Below, in pieces: positions 24,933 through 32,844 of a DNA stretch of 64,000 bases (positions are counted from its first letter, which is position 1; every line of letters begins with the position of its first letter). Below the pieces are notes generated by a model. The model was not told the origin of the DNA, ran no database searches, and worked only from the letters and a program-made list of their open reading frames with translations. The translations under genes were made by a program, and so were the position numbers. The DNA is from Flavobacteriaceae bacterium PS02336 (GTDB lineage Bacteria > Bacteroidota > Bacteroidia > Flavobacteriales > Flavobacteriaceae): positions 558,001 to 622,000 of the forward strand of contig JASCOF010000002.1 of the NCBI GenBank assembly GCA_029960065.1, given 5' to 3'.

Positions 24933-25855
24933 AAATCGAATCGGAAATAGAGAAAGTCTCGAGTTTTCAGCATCTCGAAATGCTGGCGAATCAGGTTGTG
25001 GAAGGTTTTATATCAGGAATGCATAAAAGTCCATTTCATGGATTTTCGGCTGAATTTGCGGAACATAAAGTCTATAACGCGGGCGAAAGCACCAAACATA
25101 TCGATTGGAAATTGTTTGCCAAAACCGACCGTTTGTACACCAAACGTTTTGAGGAAGAAACCAATTTGCGTTGTCATCTTATTGTCGATAATTCATCTTC
25201 AATGCATTATCCGGAATTGAAATCGAATCAGCCTTTTTATGAAAAGAAGATTGGTTTTGCGGTTTTGGCTTCGGCAGTTTTAATGAATATTTTAAAGAAA
25301 CAGCGTGATGCCGTTGGTTTAAGTGTTTTCTCGGATAAATACGAATATTACGCTCCAGAAAAAGGAAGCGATCGTCATCATAGAATGCTTTTGAATAAAC
25401 TGGAAGAATTATTGGTGCAGCCAAAAGTCAAAAAAACGACTGATACGATTACGTATTTGCATCAAATTGCAGAGAAAATGCACCGCCGTTCGATGATTAT
25501 TTTGTTTACTGATATGTTTCAGACTGAAGATGATGAAAAGCTTTTTAATGCTTTGCAGCATCTTAAACACAACAAACATAAAGTAGTTTTATTTCATGTA
25601 GTGGATAATGAAACTGAATTGAAATTTGATTTTGACAATACACCAAGAAAGTTTATTGACCTAGAATCAGGTGAAGAGGTTTCAATTTTTGCTGATAATG
25701 TTAAAATAGAATATGAAAAAAGGGTAGAAGCCTATTTTAAAAACCTGGCTTTAACCTGTGCAAAGAACCAAATTAAGTACGTTCCGGTGAATGTGGGCGA
25801 CAATTTTGAAAAAATTCTGACTACATATTTGGTTGAAAAACAAAACTTTGGCTAA
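24929..25855 (+). CDS. DUF58 protein (MoxR-associated type)
   Basis: A 308-residue cytoplasmic protein of the DUF58/vWA-like family: the family signature GESTKHIDWKLFAKTDRLYTKRFEEET (about 52-78, in two halves) is followed by the MIDAS-like LIVDNSSSMHYP and a second DMFQTEDDEK acidic segment. DUF58 proteins usually sit behind a MoxR ATPase and assist envelope protein maturation. No moxR or other batA/batB genes are present here; instead the gene is translationally coupled (ATGA overlap) to the M1 peptidase, an unusual pairing in my experience. Two tRNA-Asp genes follow. Confidence 0.88.
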   Translation: MKIESEIEKVSSFQHLEMLANQVVEGFISGMHKSPFHGFSAEFAEHKVYNAGESTKHIDWKLFAKTDRLYTKRFEEETNLRCHLIVDNSSSMHYPELKSNQPFYEKKIGFAVLASAVLMNILKKQRDAVGLSVFSDKYEYYAPEKGSDRHHRMLLNKLEELLVQPKVKKTTDTITYLHQIAEKMHRRSMIILFTDMFQTEDDEKLFNALQHLKHNKHKVVLFHVVDNETELKFDFDNTPRKFIDLESGEEVSIFADNVKIEYEKRVEAYFKNLALTCAKNQIKYVPVNVGDNFEKILTTYLVEKQNFG

Positions 25856-25893
25856 TGATTTAAAAATATATTTGATTTTTTTTACAAAAACAC

Positions 25894-25923
25894 TTGCAGA
25901 AATGAAATTCTGTACTATCTTTG
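25894..25923 (+). promoter_or_regulatory. Promoter of tRNA-Asp copy 1
   Basis: TTG (25894-25896), 19-nt spacer, TATCTTTG (25916-25923), 18 bases before the tRNA. Almost identical in sequence to the promoter of copy 2. Confidence 0.75.
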
Positions 25924-25941
25924 CAACCGCAATAACGCAGA

Positions 25942-26015
25942 GGTTTGGTAGTTCAGTTGGTTAGAATACATGCCTGTCACGCATGGGGTCGCGGGTTCGA
26001 GTCCCGTCCAGACCG
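25942..26015 (+). tRNA. tRNA-Asp (GUC), copy 1
   Basis: A 74-nt tRNA: acceptor arms GGTTTGG/CCAGACC with one G-T pair, D-arm region TAGTTCAGTTGGTTAGAATA, anticodon stem-loop CATGC-CTGTCAC-GCATG with anticodon GTC, T-arm GCGGG-TTCGAGT-CCCGT, discriminator G. CCA is not encoded. The downstream terminator is shared in sequence with the relic copy. Confidence 0.98.
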
Positions 26016-26028
26016 CAATATTGGGAGA

Positions 26029-26056
26029 AGCCTTTCTTAACGGAAAGGCTTTTTTG
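26029..26056 (+). terminator. Terminator of tRNA-Asp copy 1
   Basis: AGCCTTTC TTAAC GGAAAGGCT followed by a T-run. The identical sequence reappears at 26911-26938 after the relic. Confidence 0.9.
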
Positions 26057-26200
26057 CCCAAATACGGTATCTAAGATTAGTTGTGTTGTTTTGCTACGAC
26101 TTTGTAACTCGTAGCTGGTTTAGTAGTTAGACCAATGAAAAGCTTTCCACTTTTGTGGATGGCTTTTTTGATTTATGACACTTTTGGTTTTTTGTTTTTT

Positions 26201-26295
26201 AACCGCAAAGGCGCTAAGATTTACGCAAAGGTTCGCAAAGTTTAAATATAGCTTTGCGAACCTTTGCGCTTTTAACTTTGTGTGCTTTGTGGTAA
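26201..26295. repeat. Intergenic CCGCAAAG palindrome
   Basis: AACCGCAAAGGCGC...GTGCTTTGTGGT outer arms with an inner GCAAAGGTTCGCAAAG/CTTTGCGAACCTTTGCGC hairpin. It occupies the 425-base gap between the two tRNA-Asp genes together with the copy-1 terminator and a second small hairpin near 26140-26170 (AAAAGC..TTTCCAC..GGCTTTTTT). Same family at 26961, 39295 and 56774. Confidence 0.8.
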
Positions 26296-26393
26296 AAAGA
26301 AAGAAAGTTCTTCTTTTTTGATTTCAATATCATTTTTTAAAATATTGGAATTTAACTAATTAAAAATTTCTCAAATTTTATTCGCAAAAACGC

Positions 26394-26423
26394 TTGCAGA
26401 AATGAAATTCTGTTGTATTTTTG
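26394..26423 (+). promoter_or_regulatory. Promoter of tRNA-Asp copy 2
   Basis: TTG (26394-26396), 19-nt spacer identical at almost every base to copy 1, TATTTTTG (26416-26423). The duplicated block extends from about 26385 through the whole tRNA. Confidence 0.75.
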
Positions 26424-26440
26424 CACTCGCAATAACGCAG

Positions 26441-26514
26441 GGTTTGGTAGTTCAGTTGGTTAGAATACATGCCTGTCACGCATGGGGTCGCGGGTTCGAG
26501 TCCCGTCCAGACCG
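26441..26514 (+). tRNA. tRNA-Asp (GUC), copy 2
   Basis: Identical over all 74 nt to copy 1, with the same GTC anticodon. Its own, different terminator follows at 26527-26560 and then a GIY-YIG nuclease gene. Confidence 0.98.
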
Positions 26515-26526
26515 CCTAAGTTGTTA

Positions 26527-26560
26527 AAAATACCTATCGTAATGATAGGTATTTTTTTTT
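26527..26560 (+). terminator. Terminator of tRNA-Asp copy 2
   Basis: ATACCTATC GTAAT GATAGGTAT then nine T residues; lies 19 bases before the GIY-YIG start codon. Confidence 0.9.
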
Positions 26561-26578
26561 GCCATTAAGTTTTGATTT

Positions 26579-26824
26579 ATGTTTTACGTTTATATAATTT
26601 ATTCTAAAACTTTTGATGTTTATTACAAAGGGTTTAGTGAAGATATTACTCAAAGATTATTTTATCATAATGAAAATAGAAGCAGATATACTTCGAATAA
26701 AGGACCGTGGGAGTTGGTTTATTCGAAAGCATTTGAAACTAAAAAAGAAGCTTTGATTGAAGAATTGAGATTGAAAAAGTTGAATAGAAAATCACTCGAA
26801 GCTTTAATTAAGGATCAAAAATAA
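26579..26824 (+). CDS. GIY-YIG nuclease-domain protein
   Basis: An 81-residue single-domain protein of the UvrC/Slx1-like small GIY-YIG group. The first strand pair reads FYVYIIYS and VYYKGFSED (the GIY and YIG equivalents, with Y-K-G in place of YIG), the catalytic Arg is in QRLFYHNENRSRYTS, and the Glu is probably in the EELRLKKLNR helix. Length is normal for this family. It sits exactly between an intact tRNA-Asp and a decayed tRNA-Asp copy, ending five bases before the relic. Position suggests a link with tRNA-gene duplication or insertion, like homing nucleases that use tRNA genes as sites; that is inference. Expression may need read-through of the copy-2 terminator. Confidence 0.88.
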   Translation: MFYVYIIYSKTFDVYYKGFSEDITQRLFYHNENRSRYTSNKGPWELVYSKAFETKKEALIEELRLKKLNRKSLEALIKDQK

Positions 26825-26828
26825 TAAA

Positions 26829-26900
26829 GGTTGGAATACATGCCTGTCATCTCGTCTAGGGACGAGACGGGTTCGAGTCCTCTCGTTTAAGAACGAGACA
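26829..26900 (+). pseudogene. tRNA-Asp relic with two inserted hairpins
   Basis: 26829-26849 matches the tRNA-Asp stretch from GGTTAGAATACA to CTGTCA with one change; 26869-26880 is the T-arm GGGTTCGAGTCC unchanged. The pieces that should lie between and after them are replaced by two near-identical 19-nt hairpins: TCTCGTCTAGGGACGAGAC (26850-26868) and TCTCGTTTAAGAACGAGAC (26881-26899). Downstream, AAGTTGTTAAAA matches the 3' flank of copy 2, and 26911-26938 equals the terminator of copy 1. The 5' acceptor arm, D-arm start and 3' acceptor arm are gone, so it cannot be a working tRNA. Confidence 0.85.
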
Positions 26901-26910
26901 AGTTGTTAAA

Positions 26911-26938
26911 AGCCTTTCTTAACGGAAAGGCTTTTTTG
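26911..26938 (+). terminator. Terminator behind the tRNA-Asp relic
   Basis: AGCCTTTC TTAAC GGAAAGGCT plus T-run, an exact copy of 26029-26056. Confidence 0.9.
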
Positions 26939-26960
26939 TTTTTATATGGTAATTAAAGTT

Positions 26961-27124
26961 TAACCGCAAAGAACGCTAAGATTTACGCAATCCCGATAGC
27001 TATCGGGAGCAAAGTTTTTTTTAGCGAGATTTATAAAAGTTCGCAAAGTTTTATCATATAGCTTTGCGAACTTTGCGTTTATAAGCGTAATCCTGGGAAA
27101 AAATCCTTGCGCGCTTTGCGGTTA
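26961..27124. repeat. CCGCAAAG palindrome with nested TCCCGATAGC hairpin
   Basis: A long-armed palindrome from TAACCGCAAAGAACGC to GCGCTTTGCGGTTA with an inner GTTCGCAAAG/CTTTGCGAAC hairpin. It matches 39295-39444 along most of its length, but ACGCAAAG is interrupted by TCCCGATAGCTATCGGGA at 26991-27008. It fills most of the 374-base gap before the AraC gene. Confidence 0.8.
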
Positions 27125-27198
27125 AATATTTTTAGGATTCCAGTTTTGGAATTTGGAATTTGAAAAATTTGGAATTTATTTCTTTCTATCTTTATATT

Positions 27199-28023
27199 AT
27201 GGAACCAGGAACTTTTAAAGTAGACAAATATTACATCAAGAAAGTAGATGCTGATAAAAAAAGCATTTACTGTCATCATGATATAATGGGCGAATTACTT
27301 GTTCCGACACATAAACACGATAAAGCACAAATGTTATACGCAGAAGGCGATGTGGTTTTTGTGACTACTGAAACGAAATCGTACTTTCTTCCTGCAAGAC
27401 ATTTTATTTGGATTCCGGCTGGATTAGAACACAGCATCGAACCAAAGTCGGAACACGTGATGATGCGAAATCTGTATTTTCCGGTTGAAAAGAATGAGAA
27501 TGAGTTTTATAAAAAGGAAGGCATTTATCCAGTCAATAATTTATTGCTGCAAATGATGCTTTTTACCAATCAGTGGAATGGAGATTTAAAAAAAGGTTCT
27601 CCAAACTTTACCATTGCAAAAGCGATAAAAGCGATTCTTCCTCAAATTTGCACCAATAATCTTCCTTTAGAACTTCCACAGCCAAAAGACAAACGATTAG
27701 GGAAAATCCTTCGACATGTGGAGAATAATCTTGGAGAAACGATTCTATTTGCTGATGTAGCGCATGAATTTGGTTACAGCGAACGCTCTTTGTACCGCCT
27801 GTTTCAAAAAGATCTCAAAATGTCTTTTATTCAATATTATACTATTCGCAGAATCTTAAAAGCAATCGAACTTTTATTAGAAAGAAAACTTTCTGTAAAA
27901 GAGGTAGCCCAAGAAGTTGGTTACAGCAGTGTTCCGACTTTCAGCAACACCTTTTTCAAAATTTTGGGGCAAAGACCTTCCGATTACTTAAATGGTGAAG
28001 AGATTTTAGAACGCGGAAAATAG
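27199..28023 (+). CDS. AraC-family transcriptional regulator
   Basis: About 274 residues from the ATG at 27199 (MEPGTFKVDKYY), the likelier start because an in-frame ATG 39 bases upstream adds a short non-conserved lead. The N-terminal cupin sensor (LLVPTHKHDKAQMLYAEGDVVFV, PARHFIWIPAGLEHSI) is followed by the double helix-turn-helix of AraC proteins (LGETILFADVAHEFGYSERSLYRLFQKDL, LSVKEVAQEVGYSSVPTFSNTFFKILGQRPSDY). Placed 377 bases upstream of and co-directional with a TolC/HlyD/MFS export set, it is the probable regulator; the inducer is unknown. Confidence 0.9.
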   Translation: MEPGTFKVDKYYIKKVDADKKSIYCHHDIMGELLVPTHKHDKAQMLYAEGDVVFVTTETKSYFLPARHFIWIPAGLEHSIEPKSEHVMMRNLYFPVEKNENEFYKKEGIYPVNNLLLQMMLFTNQWNGDLKKGSPNFTIAKAIKAILPQICTNNLPLELPQPKDKRLGKILRHVENNLGETILFADVAHEFGYSERSLYRLFQKDLKMSFIQYYTIRRILKAIELLLERKLSVKEVAQEVGYSSVPTFSNTFFKILGQRPSDYLNGEEILERGK

Positions 28024-28030
28024 ATTTTTG

Positions 28031-28229
28031 TTTCACGCAGATTTTAATAGATTTAAGCTGATATGGCAGATTTCGTTATTTCACTCTAAAAATTTTTCTC
28101 TCGCAGATTCTGCAGATTTAGGAGATTTTTTTTAACTCTTTAATAATCTGCTAAATCTGCAGAATCTGCGAGAGTGAAAAAATAAAAATCTGCGCGCATC
28201 TACTTAAATCTATTAAAATCTACGTGAAA
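28031..28229. repeat. Large nested palindrome (GCAGATT family)
   Basis: Fills the 377-base gap between the AraC and TolC genes. Outer arms TTTCACGCAGATTTTAATAG and CTATTAAAATCTACGTGAAA; inner arms CTCGCAGATTCTGCAGATTT and AAATCTGCAGAATCTGCGAG. A shorter relative is at 32601-32689, behind the same efflux set. Confidence 0.8.
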
Positions 28230-28400
28230 TGTCACAATCCAAATCTGTTTTGTAATAAATTGTTTTTCAGTGTTTTAATATAACGTTTTCGAGAAATACG
28301 ATTTTAACATTTGTCCGAAATGAATATGTTATTGACTTTTTAGAATTATCAGTCAACAGAAAAATGAAGGAACTTTGCAGCATAAAATATTTATATATTC

Positions 28401-29759
28401 ATGTTCCTTAAAATAACAAATTCTACAGACGACTGTTTTTCCAGAATCCTGCTGTTATTCTTAATTGTATTAACATTCAATGGCTTACAAGCGCAGGAAA
28501 TTCATTCGGTTTCATTAAAAGAAGCTTTGAAACTGGCAAAAGAAAACAATAAAAAAATCCTTAGATCTCAATTGGAGATCACGCTCTCGGAGCAAAACAT
28601 CAAAGAAAGTAAAGAACTCCGCCTGCCCGATATCGAATTAAACGGTGAGTATTCCAGAATTACCAATATAACGGAATTTAAAGGAAGCGGTTTCTTAAAT
28701 GGAAAAGAAGTAACCAAGGCAATTCCTGAAATTTATCAGGTCAATTCGACTTTTAAAATGCCAATTTATGCGGGTAACAAGATTAACAACGCGATCAAAA
28801 TTGCGAATCAAGAAAGTGAAATTGCTAAAATAAAAACCGAAAAGACCGAAAATGATATCGAGCTTGAAGTGGTAGCAAACTATCTGTCGATTTATAAAAT
28901 GATGGAACTTCAGAAAATTTTCGAAGAAAACATCAAAGAAGAAAAAAGCCGATTGAAAGAAGTACAGTCGCTTCAAAAACACGGAACGGTTACAAAAAAT
29001 GAAGTCATTAGAGCCGAATTACAGCTTTCGGATCGTGAACTAAATGCGCTAACAAACTCCAAAAACATAAAAATTGCGCTTCATGATCTGAAAACTTTAA
29101 TTCAGATTCCAGAAAACGAAGAAATTGCAATCGACACAACGTCTAATCTAGACGAAATGAACGGCTTGGATCCGTATGATTTTTATATGATTAAAGCTTT
29201 GCAGAACGAAGAAATGCGTATGGCAAGCCAGGAATTAAACATCAAAAAAACAGAACTGCAATTGGTAAAAGGAAATTATCTGCCAAAGGTAAATTTCTTC
29301 GGGAATTATGGTTTTTATTATCCAAACTACAAATTTTTTCCGCCAAATCCGTATTTGTACACTTTAGGTCAAGTGGGAATTGAAGCGAGTTTTGATATTT
29401 CGGCTTTATATAAAAACAAAACCAAAGTAGAACAGGCGAACAAGAAAATTGAATGGCAGCAAATGCAGTCGGAAATCTTAAAAGATGAAATTCAAGACAA
29501 GCTTTATAAAGAGCATACGCAATATCAGGAAATCCTTGAAAAGTTTGTGGTTGTTGATAAAGCGTTGGATTTAGCCAGTGAAAACTACCGAATCGTAAAA
29601 CTGAAATACCTAAATCAGTTGGTTTTAATTACCGAAATGGTCGATGCTGATAATGCTTTGCTTCAAGCGAAATACAACAAAATTTCTACCCGATTGGATG
29701 CAGTTTTAAAACATTACGAGCTGCTTCATACGGCGGGGATTATGCCTAATGAGATTTGA
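28401..29759 (+). CDS. TolC-family outer-membrane efflux protein
   Basis: A 452-residue outer-membrane channel subunit with signal peptide ending near GLQAQ (about 32). Two repeats of the TolC helical pattern are visible (VSLKEALKLAKENNKKILRSQLEI, LVVNYLSI-type helices, then LNIKKTELQLVKGNYLPKVNFFGNYGFYYPN and LVLITEMVDADNALLQAKYN). It forms the exit duct for the membrane-fusion protein and MFS pump encoded next; 127 bases holding a short CCGGGATT-type hairpin separate it from the fusion-protein gene. Confidence 0.92.
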   Translation: MFLKITNSTDDCFSRILLLFLIVLTFNGLQAQEIHSVSLKEALKLAKENNKKILRSQLEITLSEQNIKESKELRLPDIELNGEYSRITNITEFKGSGFLNGKEVTKAIPEIYQVNSTFKMPIYAGNKINNAIKIANQESEIAKIKTEKTENDIELEVVANYLSIYKMMELQKIFEENIKEEKSRLKEVQSLQKHGTVTKNEVIRAELQLSDRELNALTNSKNIKIALHDLKTLIQIPENEEIAIDTTSNLDEMNGLDPYDFYMIKALQNEEMRMASQELNIKKTELQLVKGNYLPKVNFFGNYGFYYPNYKFFPPNPYLYTLGQVGIEASFDISALYKNKTKVEQANKKIEWQQMQSEILKDEIQDKLYKEHTQYQEILEKFVVVDKALDLASENYRIVKLKYLNQLVLITEMVDADNALLQAKYNKISTRLDAVLKHYELLHTAGIMPNEI

Positions 29760-29886
29760 TTTTTTTTAGAAGAAAGAGGCAAGAGAATAGATTAAAGAAT
29801 ATAGATTTTCAGTTCCGAAGGAACGGTTCATATTGTAGCGCGGGATTTTAATCCCGGGGGAAATAGATAAAAGAATAGAAAAAGAT

Positions 29887-30936
29887 ATGGTTAAGATAAA
29901 AAATGAAACTAGACGAAACAGAACGTTTCATATATTAATAACAATTATTGCGTGTGCGCTTGTGATAAGCGGGGTTATTTTGGGAATTTGGTTTTATGTA
30001 TTCAACAGAAACCACGAAGAAACCAATGATGCGCAGGTGGAACAGTATGTTACGCCAATTATGTCGAGAATTACGGGTTATGTGCAGGAAGTTCGATTTA
30101 ATGAAAATCAGTTTGTACACAAAGGCGATACTTTGGTTGTAATTGATAATCGTGAATATAAATCAAAATTGAATGTAGCGCTTGCAGATGTTCAAAACGC
30201 GCAACAAAACAGCGTTGTCGCGCAAAGAAATGCGGTTACTACAGCAAGTGCAACGGCAATTAATGAATCGCAGTTAGATGGTGCAAAATCGAATCTTTGG
30301 AAAACTAAATTGGAATACGAAAGATATAAAGCTTTGGTAAAAGATGAAGCAGCAACGTCTCAGCAATTAGAAAAAGTTAAGGCCGATTACGAAGCAGCGC
30401 AGGCGCATTTTGAAGAAATGAAAAACAGAATTCATTCGGCAACGTTAAGCACTTCTGTTGCCGAAGCGAATGTGCCGACTACACAAACGAATATTGCATC
30501 CAAACAAGCTGTGGCTGATAATGCGGCATTGTTTCTTTCGTACACGATAATTACAGCGCCTTACGACGGCTGGGTTGGAAAACGAACTTTACAACCGGGA
30601 CAATTGGTAAAAGAAGGACAATCTCTGCTTTCGATTGTAAGCAAAGAAAAATGGATTACAGCCAATTTTAAAGAAACACAATTGCAATATTTAACAGTTG
30701 GTCAGGATGTTGAAATAAAAGCCGATGCTGTAAGCGACAAAACTTTCATTGGTACAATTACATCTTTATCGCCTGCAAGCGGCGCAAGATTTTCATTGCT
30801 TCCGCCGGATAATGCAACTGGAAACTTCGTGAAAATAGAACAAAGAATTCCGGTTCGAATTCAGTTAAAAGACAACGACAAACAAACCGATTTTTTAAGA
30901 GCGGGAATGAATATCACTGTGATCGCAGCGCACTAA
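29887..30936 (+). CDS. HlyD/EmrA-family membrane fusion protein
   Basis: A 349-residue periplasmic adaptor. One N-terminal membrane helix (about 12-33, FHILITIIACALVISGVILGIWF), the biotinyl-lipoyl half-motifs VTPIMSRITGYVQEVRFNENQFV and TIITAPYDGWVGKRTLQPGQLV, a central coiled-coil hairpin (about 95-195) and a C-terminal beta-barrel (TANFKETQLQYLTVGQDVEI). It links the pump at 30938 to the TolC channel at 28401. Only one base separates its stop from the next start. Confidence 0.93.
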   Translation: MVKIKNETRRNRTFHILITIIACALVISGVILGIWFYVFNRNHEETNDAQVEQYVTPIMSRITGYVQEVRFNENQFVHKGDTLVVIDNREYKSKLNVALADVQNAQQNSVVAQRNAVTTASATAINESQLDGAKSNLWKTKLEYERYKALVKDEAATSQQLEKVKADYEAAQAHFEEMKNRIHSATLSTSVAEANVPTTQTNIASKQAVADNAALFLSYTIITAPYDGWVGKRTLQPGQLVKEGQSLLSIVSKEKWITANFKETQLQYLTVGQDVEIKADAVSDKTFIGTITSLSPASGARFSLLPPDNATGNFVKIEQRIPVRIQLKDNDKQTDFLRAGMNITVIAAH

Positions 30937-30937
30937 A

Positions 30938-32521
30938 ATGGAAGATAAAAGTATTTTTAAATCGTGGGTTCCAAGATGGGCAATCATTATTATTTTGTTT
31001 GTCTGCCTTTTACATTCCATGATTTTATTGGGAGTTTATACTTCAAACGTAACGTACGCAGCCAGTTTTTTGGACATTGAGCCCGAAGATCTGCAGTTTG
31101 CAATGTGCGTTACCTACGGAACTTTGCTGGCAACGATTTTGATCGAAAGCCGATTTTCAAGTTTTTTTCCTGCAAAAAATTACCTGATGGCGGTGTATTC
31201 CTTAATCGGAATTACGATTGTTTCATCGGCGTATATTACCAATTTTTATCTTTTTTTAATGCTCAGAATTGCCGAGGGAATCTTAATGGCGCTTCCGGTA
31301 ATTACAATTAGACAATTGTTGATCGAGCAATTTAATTCTAAAAATGCCATTATAATTGGTTTCTCCTTTTATTACGGTTCGCTGTTATTGTCAACGCCTT
31401 TTATTATGAACATTGCGGTTTGGTTTCTGGATCATTACGATTGGAAATACATGCTGTATGTTTCGGGCGGATTGCAGGTTTTAAATGTCTTTTTAATCTT
31501 AGTTACTTTTCGTGGGCACCGAATTACAAAGAAAATTCCGTTGTATCAAATCGACTGGATGAGTTATTTTTTGGTTTTAACTGCCATTCTTTGCGGTGCT
31601 TACTTTTTTGTTTATGCTGAGAAAAAATATTGGTTCGATTCTTCTGAAATGGTTTTAATGCTGATGATTGCTTTGATTACAGGCGGTTTATTCATCTTTA
31701 AAGAACTTTTGGTAAAAAGACCAACCTTCGATTTTGAAGTTTTTAAATACGCCAATCTCCGAATCGGATTTTTATTGTTTTTCCTTTTTTACATAAGCAG
31801 AGCAACGCTGAGTTTGTGTCATTCGGCGATGTTTTCGATTTGGAATTGGGACCCGTCGCGCGTTGCGGGCGTGCAATACATAAACGGACTTGGAAATGTA
31901 ATCGGTTTGATTTTAGCTGCATTTTTCTTGATGAAATCTGTTTCTACGAAAATCATTTTTATAATTGGTTTTTCGCTGATTGCGTTATTTCATTTTTGGT
32001 TTACGTTTCTTTTCGTTCCCGATGTGGCTTTGTCTGATATTATTATTCCATACATTTTGCAGGGAATCGGAGTGGGGTTTTTATTTGTTCCGTTAATTCT
32101 GTTTACCACATCTTCGGTTCCGGCAAATATGGCGGTTTCTTCGGGAATTGTCGGAGTTTCTGGGCGTTTCTGGGGAAGTACAATTGGTTTTTGTGTCATG
32201 CAGAATGCAACTGTATTTTTAAACAAGAAACACTTTTTAAAATTAAGCCAATTCGTAACGGGCGAAAATCCCGAAGCACAGCAAACCATTGCTTCAACAG
32301 CGCAGAGTTTTATGGCAAAAGGATATTCTGCAGATAATGCGAATACTTTAGCCTTAAAAAAAGTCTTTGGAACTGTTGCCAAACAAGCCACTTTATTGGC
32401 CGATATGGAGATTTATACGATTGTTGGTTATGGTTTGTTGGTTTTGATTATTCTGATAGCTTGTAATCAACATTTGAGACAAACGATGACTTTGGTTAAA
32501 AGTAAAATCTGGATTGGCTAG
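30938..32521 (+). CDS. MFS efflux pump (DHA2/EmrB-like)
   Basis: A 527-residue inner-membrane transporter with about 14 predicted helices, the DHA2 number. Recognisable features are the first helix WAIIIILFVCLLHSMILLGVY, the loop-2/3 region ILIESRFSSFFPAKNYL, and RIAEGILMALPVITIRQLLIEQF, the usual motif C-like region. It lacks the classic GRxGRR loop, so it is a divergent Bacteroidota member. With the preceding genes it makes a complete three-part exporter (EmrAB-TolC type) for drugs or metabolites, likely controlled by the AraC protein upstream. Substrate unknown. Confidence 0.9.
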   Translation: MEDKSIFKSWVPRWAIIIILFVCLLHSMILLGVYTSNVTYAASFLDIEPEDLQFAMCVTYGTLLATILIESRFSSFFPAKNYLMAVYSLIGITIVSSAYITNFYLFLMLRIAEGILMALPVITIRQLLIEQFNSKNAIIIGFSFYYGSLLLSTPFIMNIAVWFLDHYDWKYMLYVSGGLQVLNVFLILVTFRGHRITKKIPLYQIDWMSYFLVLTAILCGAYFFVYAEKKYWFDSSEMVLMLMIALITGGLFIFKELLVKRPTFDFEVFKYANLRIGFLLFFLFYISRATLSLCHSAMFSIWNWDPSRVAGVQYINGLGNVIGLILAAFFLMKSVSTKIIFIIGFSLIALFHFWFTFLFVPDVALSDIIIPYILQGIGVGFLFVPLILFTTSSVPANMAVSSGIVGVSGRFWGSTIGFCVMQNATVFLNKKHFLKLSQFVTGENPEAQQTIASTAQSFMAKGYSADNANTLALKKVFGTVAKQATLLADMEIYTIVGYGLLVLIILIACNQHLRQTMTLVKSKIWIG

Positions 32522-32600
32522 AGAATTAATCTTGCAAAGTCGCGGAGTCGCAAAGATTTTATTTTTAAAGCCACAGATTAATAAGATTTAAAGGATTTTT

Positions 32601-32730
32601 CTCTCGCAGATTTGGCAGATTATGCGGATTATTTATTGTCTAAATTTTTTAAAAAAACTTATCTGCTCAATCTGTCAAATCTGCGAGAGTAAAAAAGTCT
32701 TCGCACCTCTGCTCCCGATAGCTATCGGGA
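32601..32730. repeat. GCAGATT palindrome followed by TCCCGATAGC hairpin
   Basis: In the 323-base gap before the HAD gene. CTCTCGCAGATTTGGCAGAT...AATCTGCGAGAG (32601-32689) is the short form of the family at 28031. It is followed by the exact 18-base hairpin TCCCGATAGCTATCGGGA (32713-32730), also found at 26991 and 55866. Confidence 0.75.
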
Positions 32731-32844
32731 TTGTGAGATTCAAAAAAAACTCTTAGCGAATCTCTGCGAAAAACCTCCGCGAATCTCTGTGGAATACCGC
32801 TATATTACCCTATCTTGCAACCGTTAAAAAAAACAAACAAATAT

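Noticed and set aside
26820..26900. Third functional tRNA-Asp
   Set aside because: The acceptor arms and half of the anticodon arm are missing and replaced by hairpins; the fold cannot form, so it is listed as a relic.
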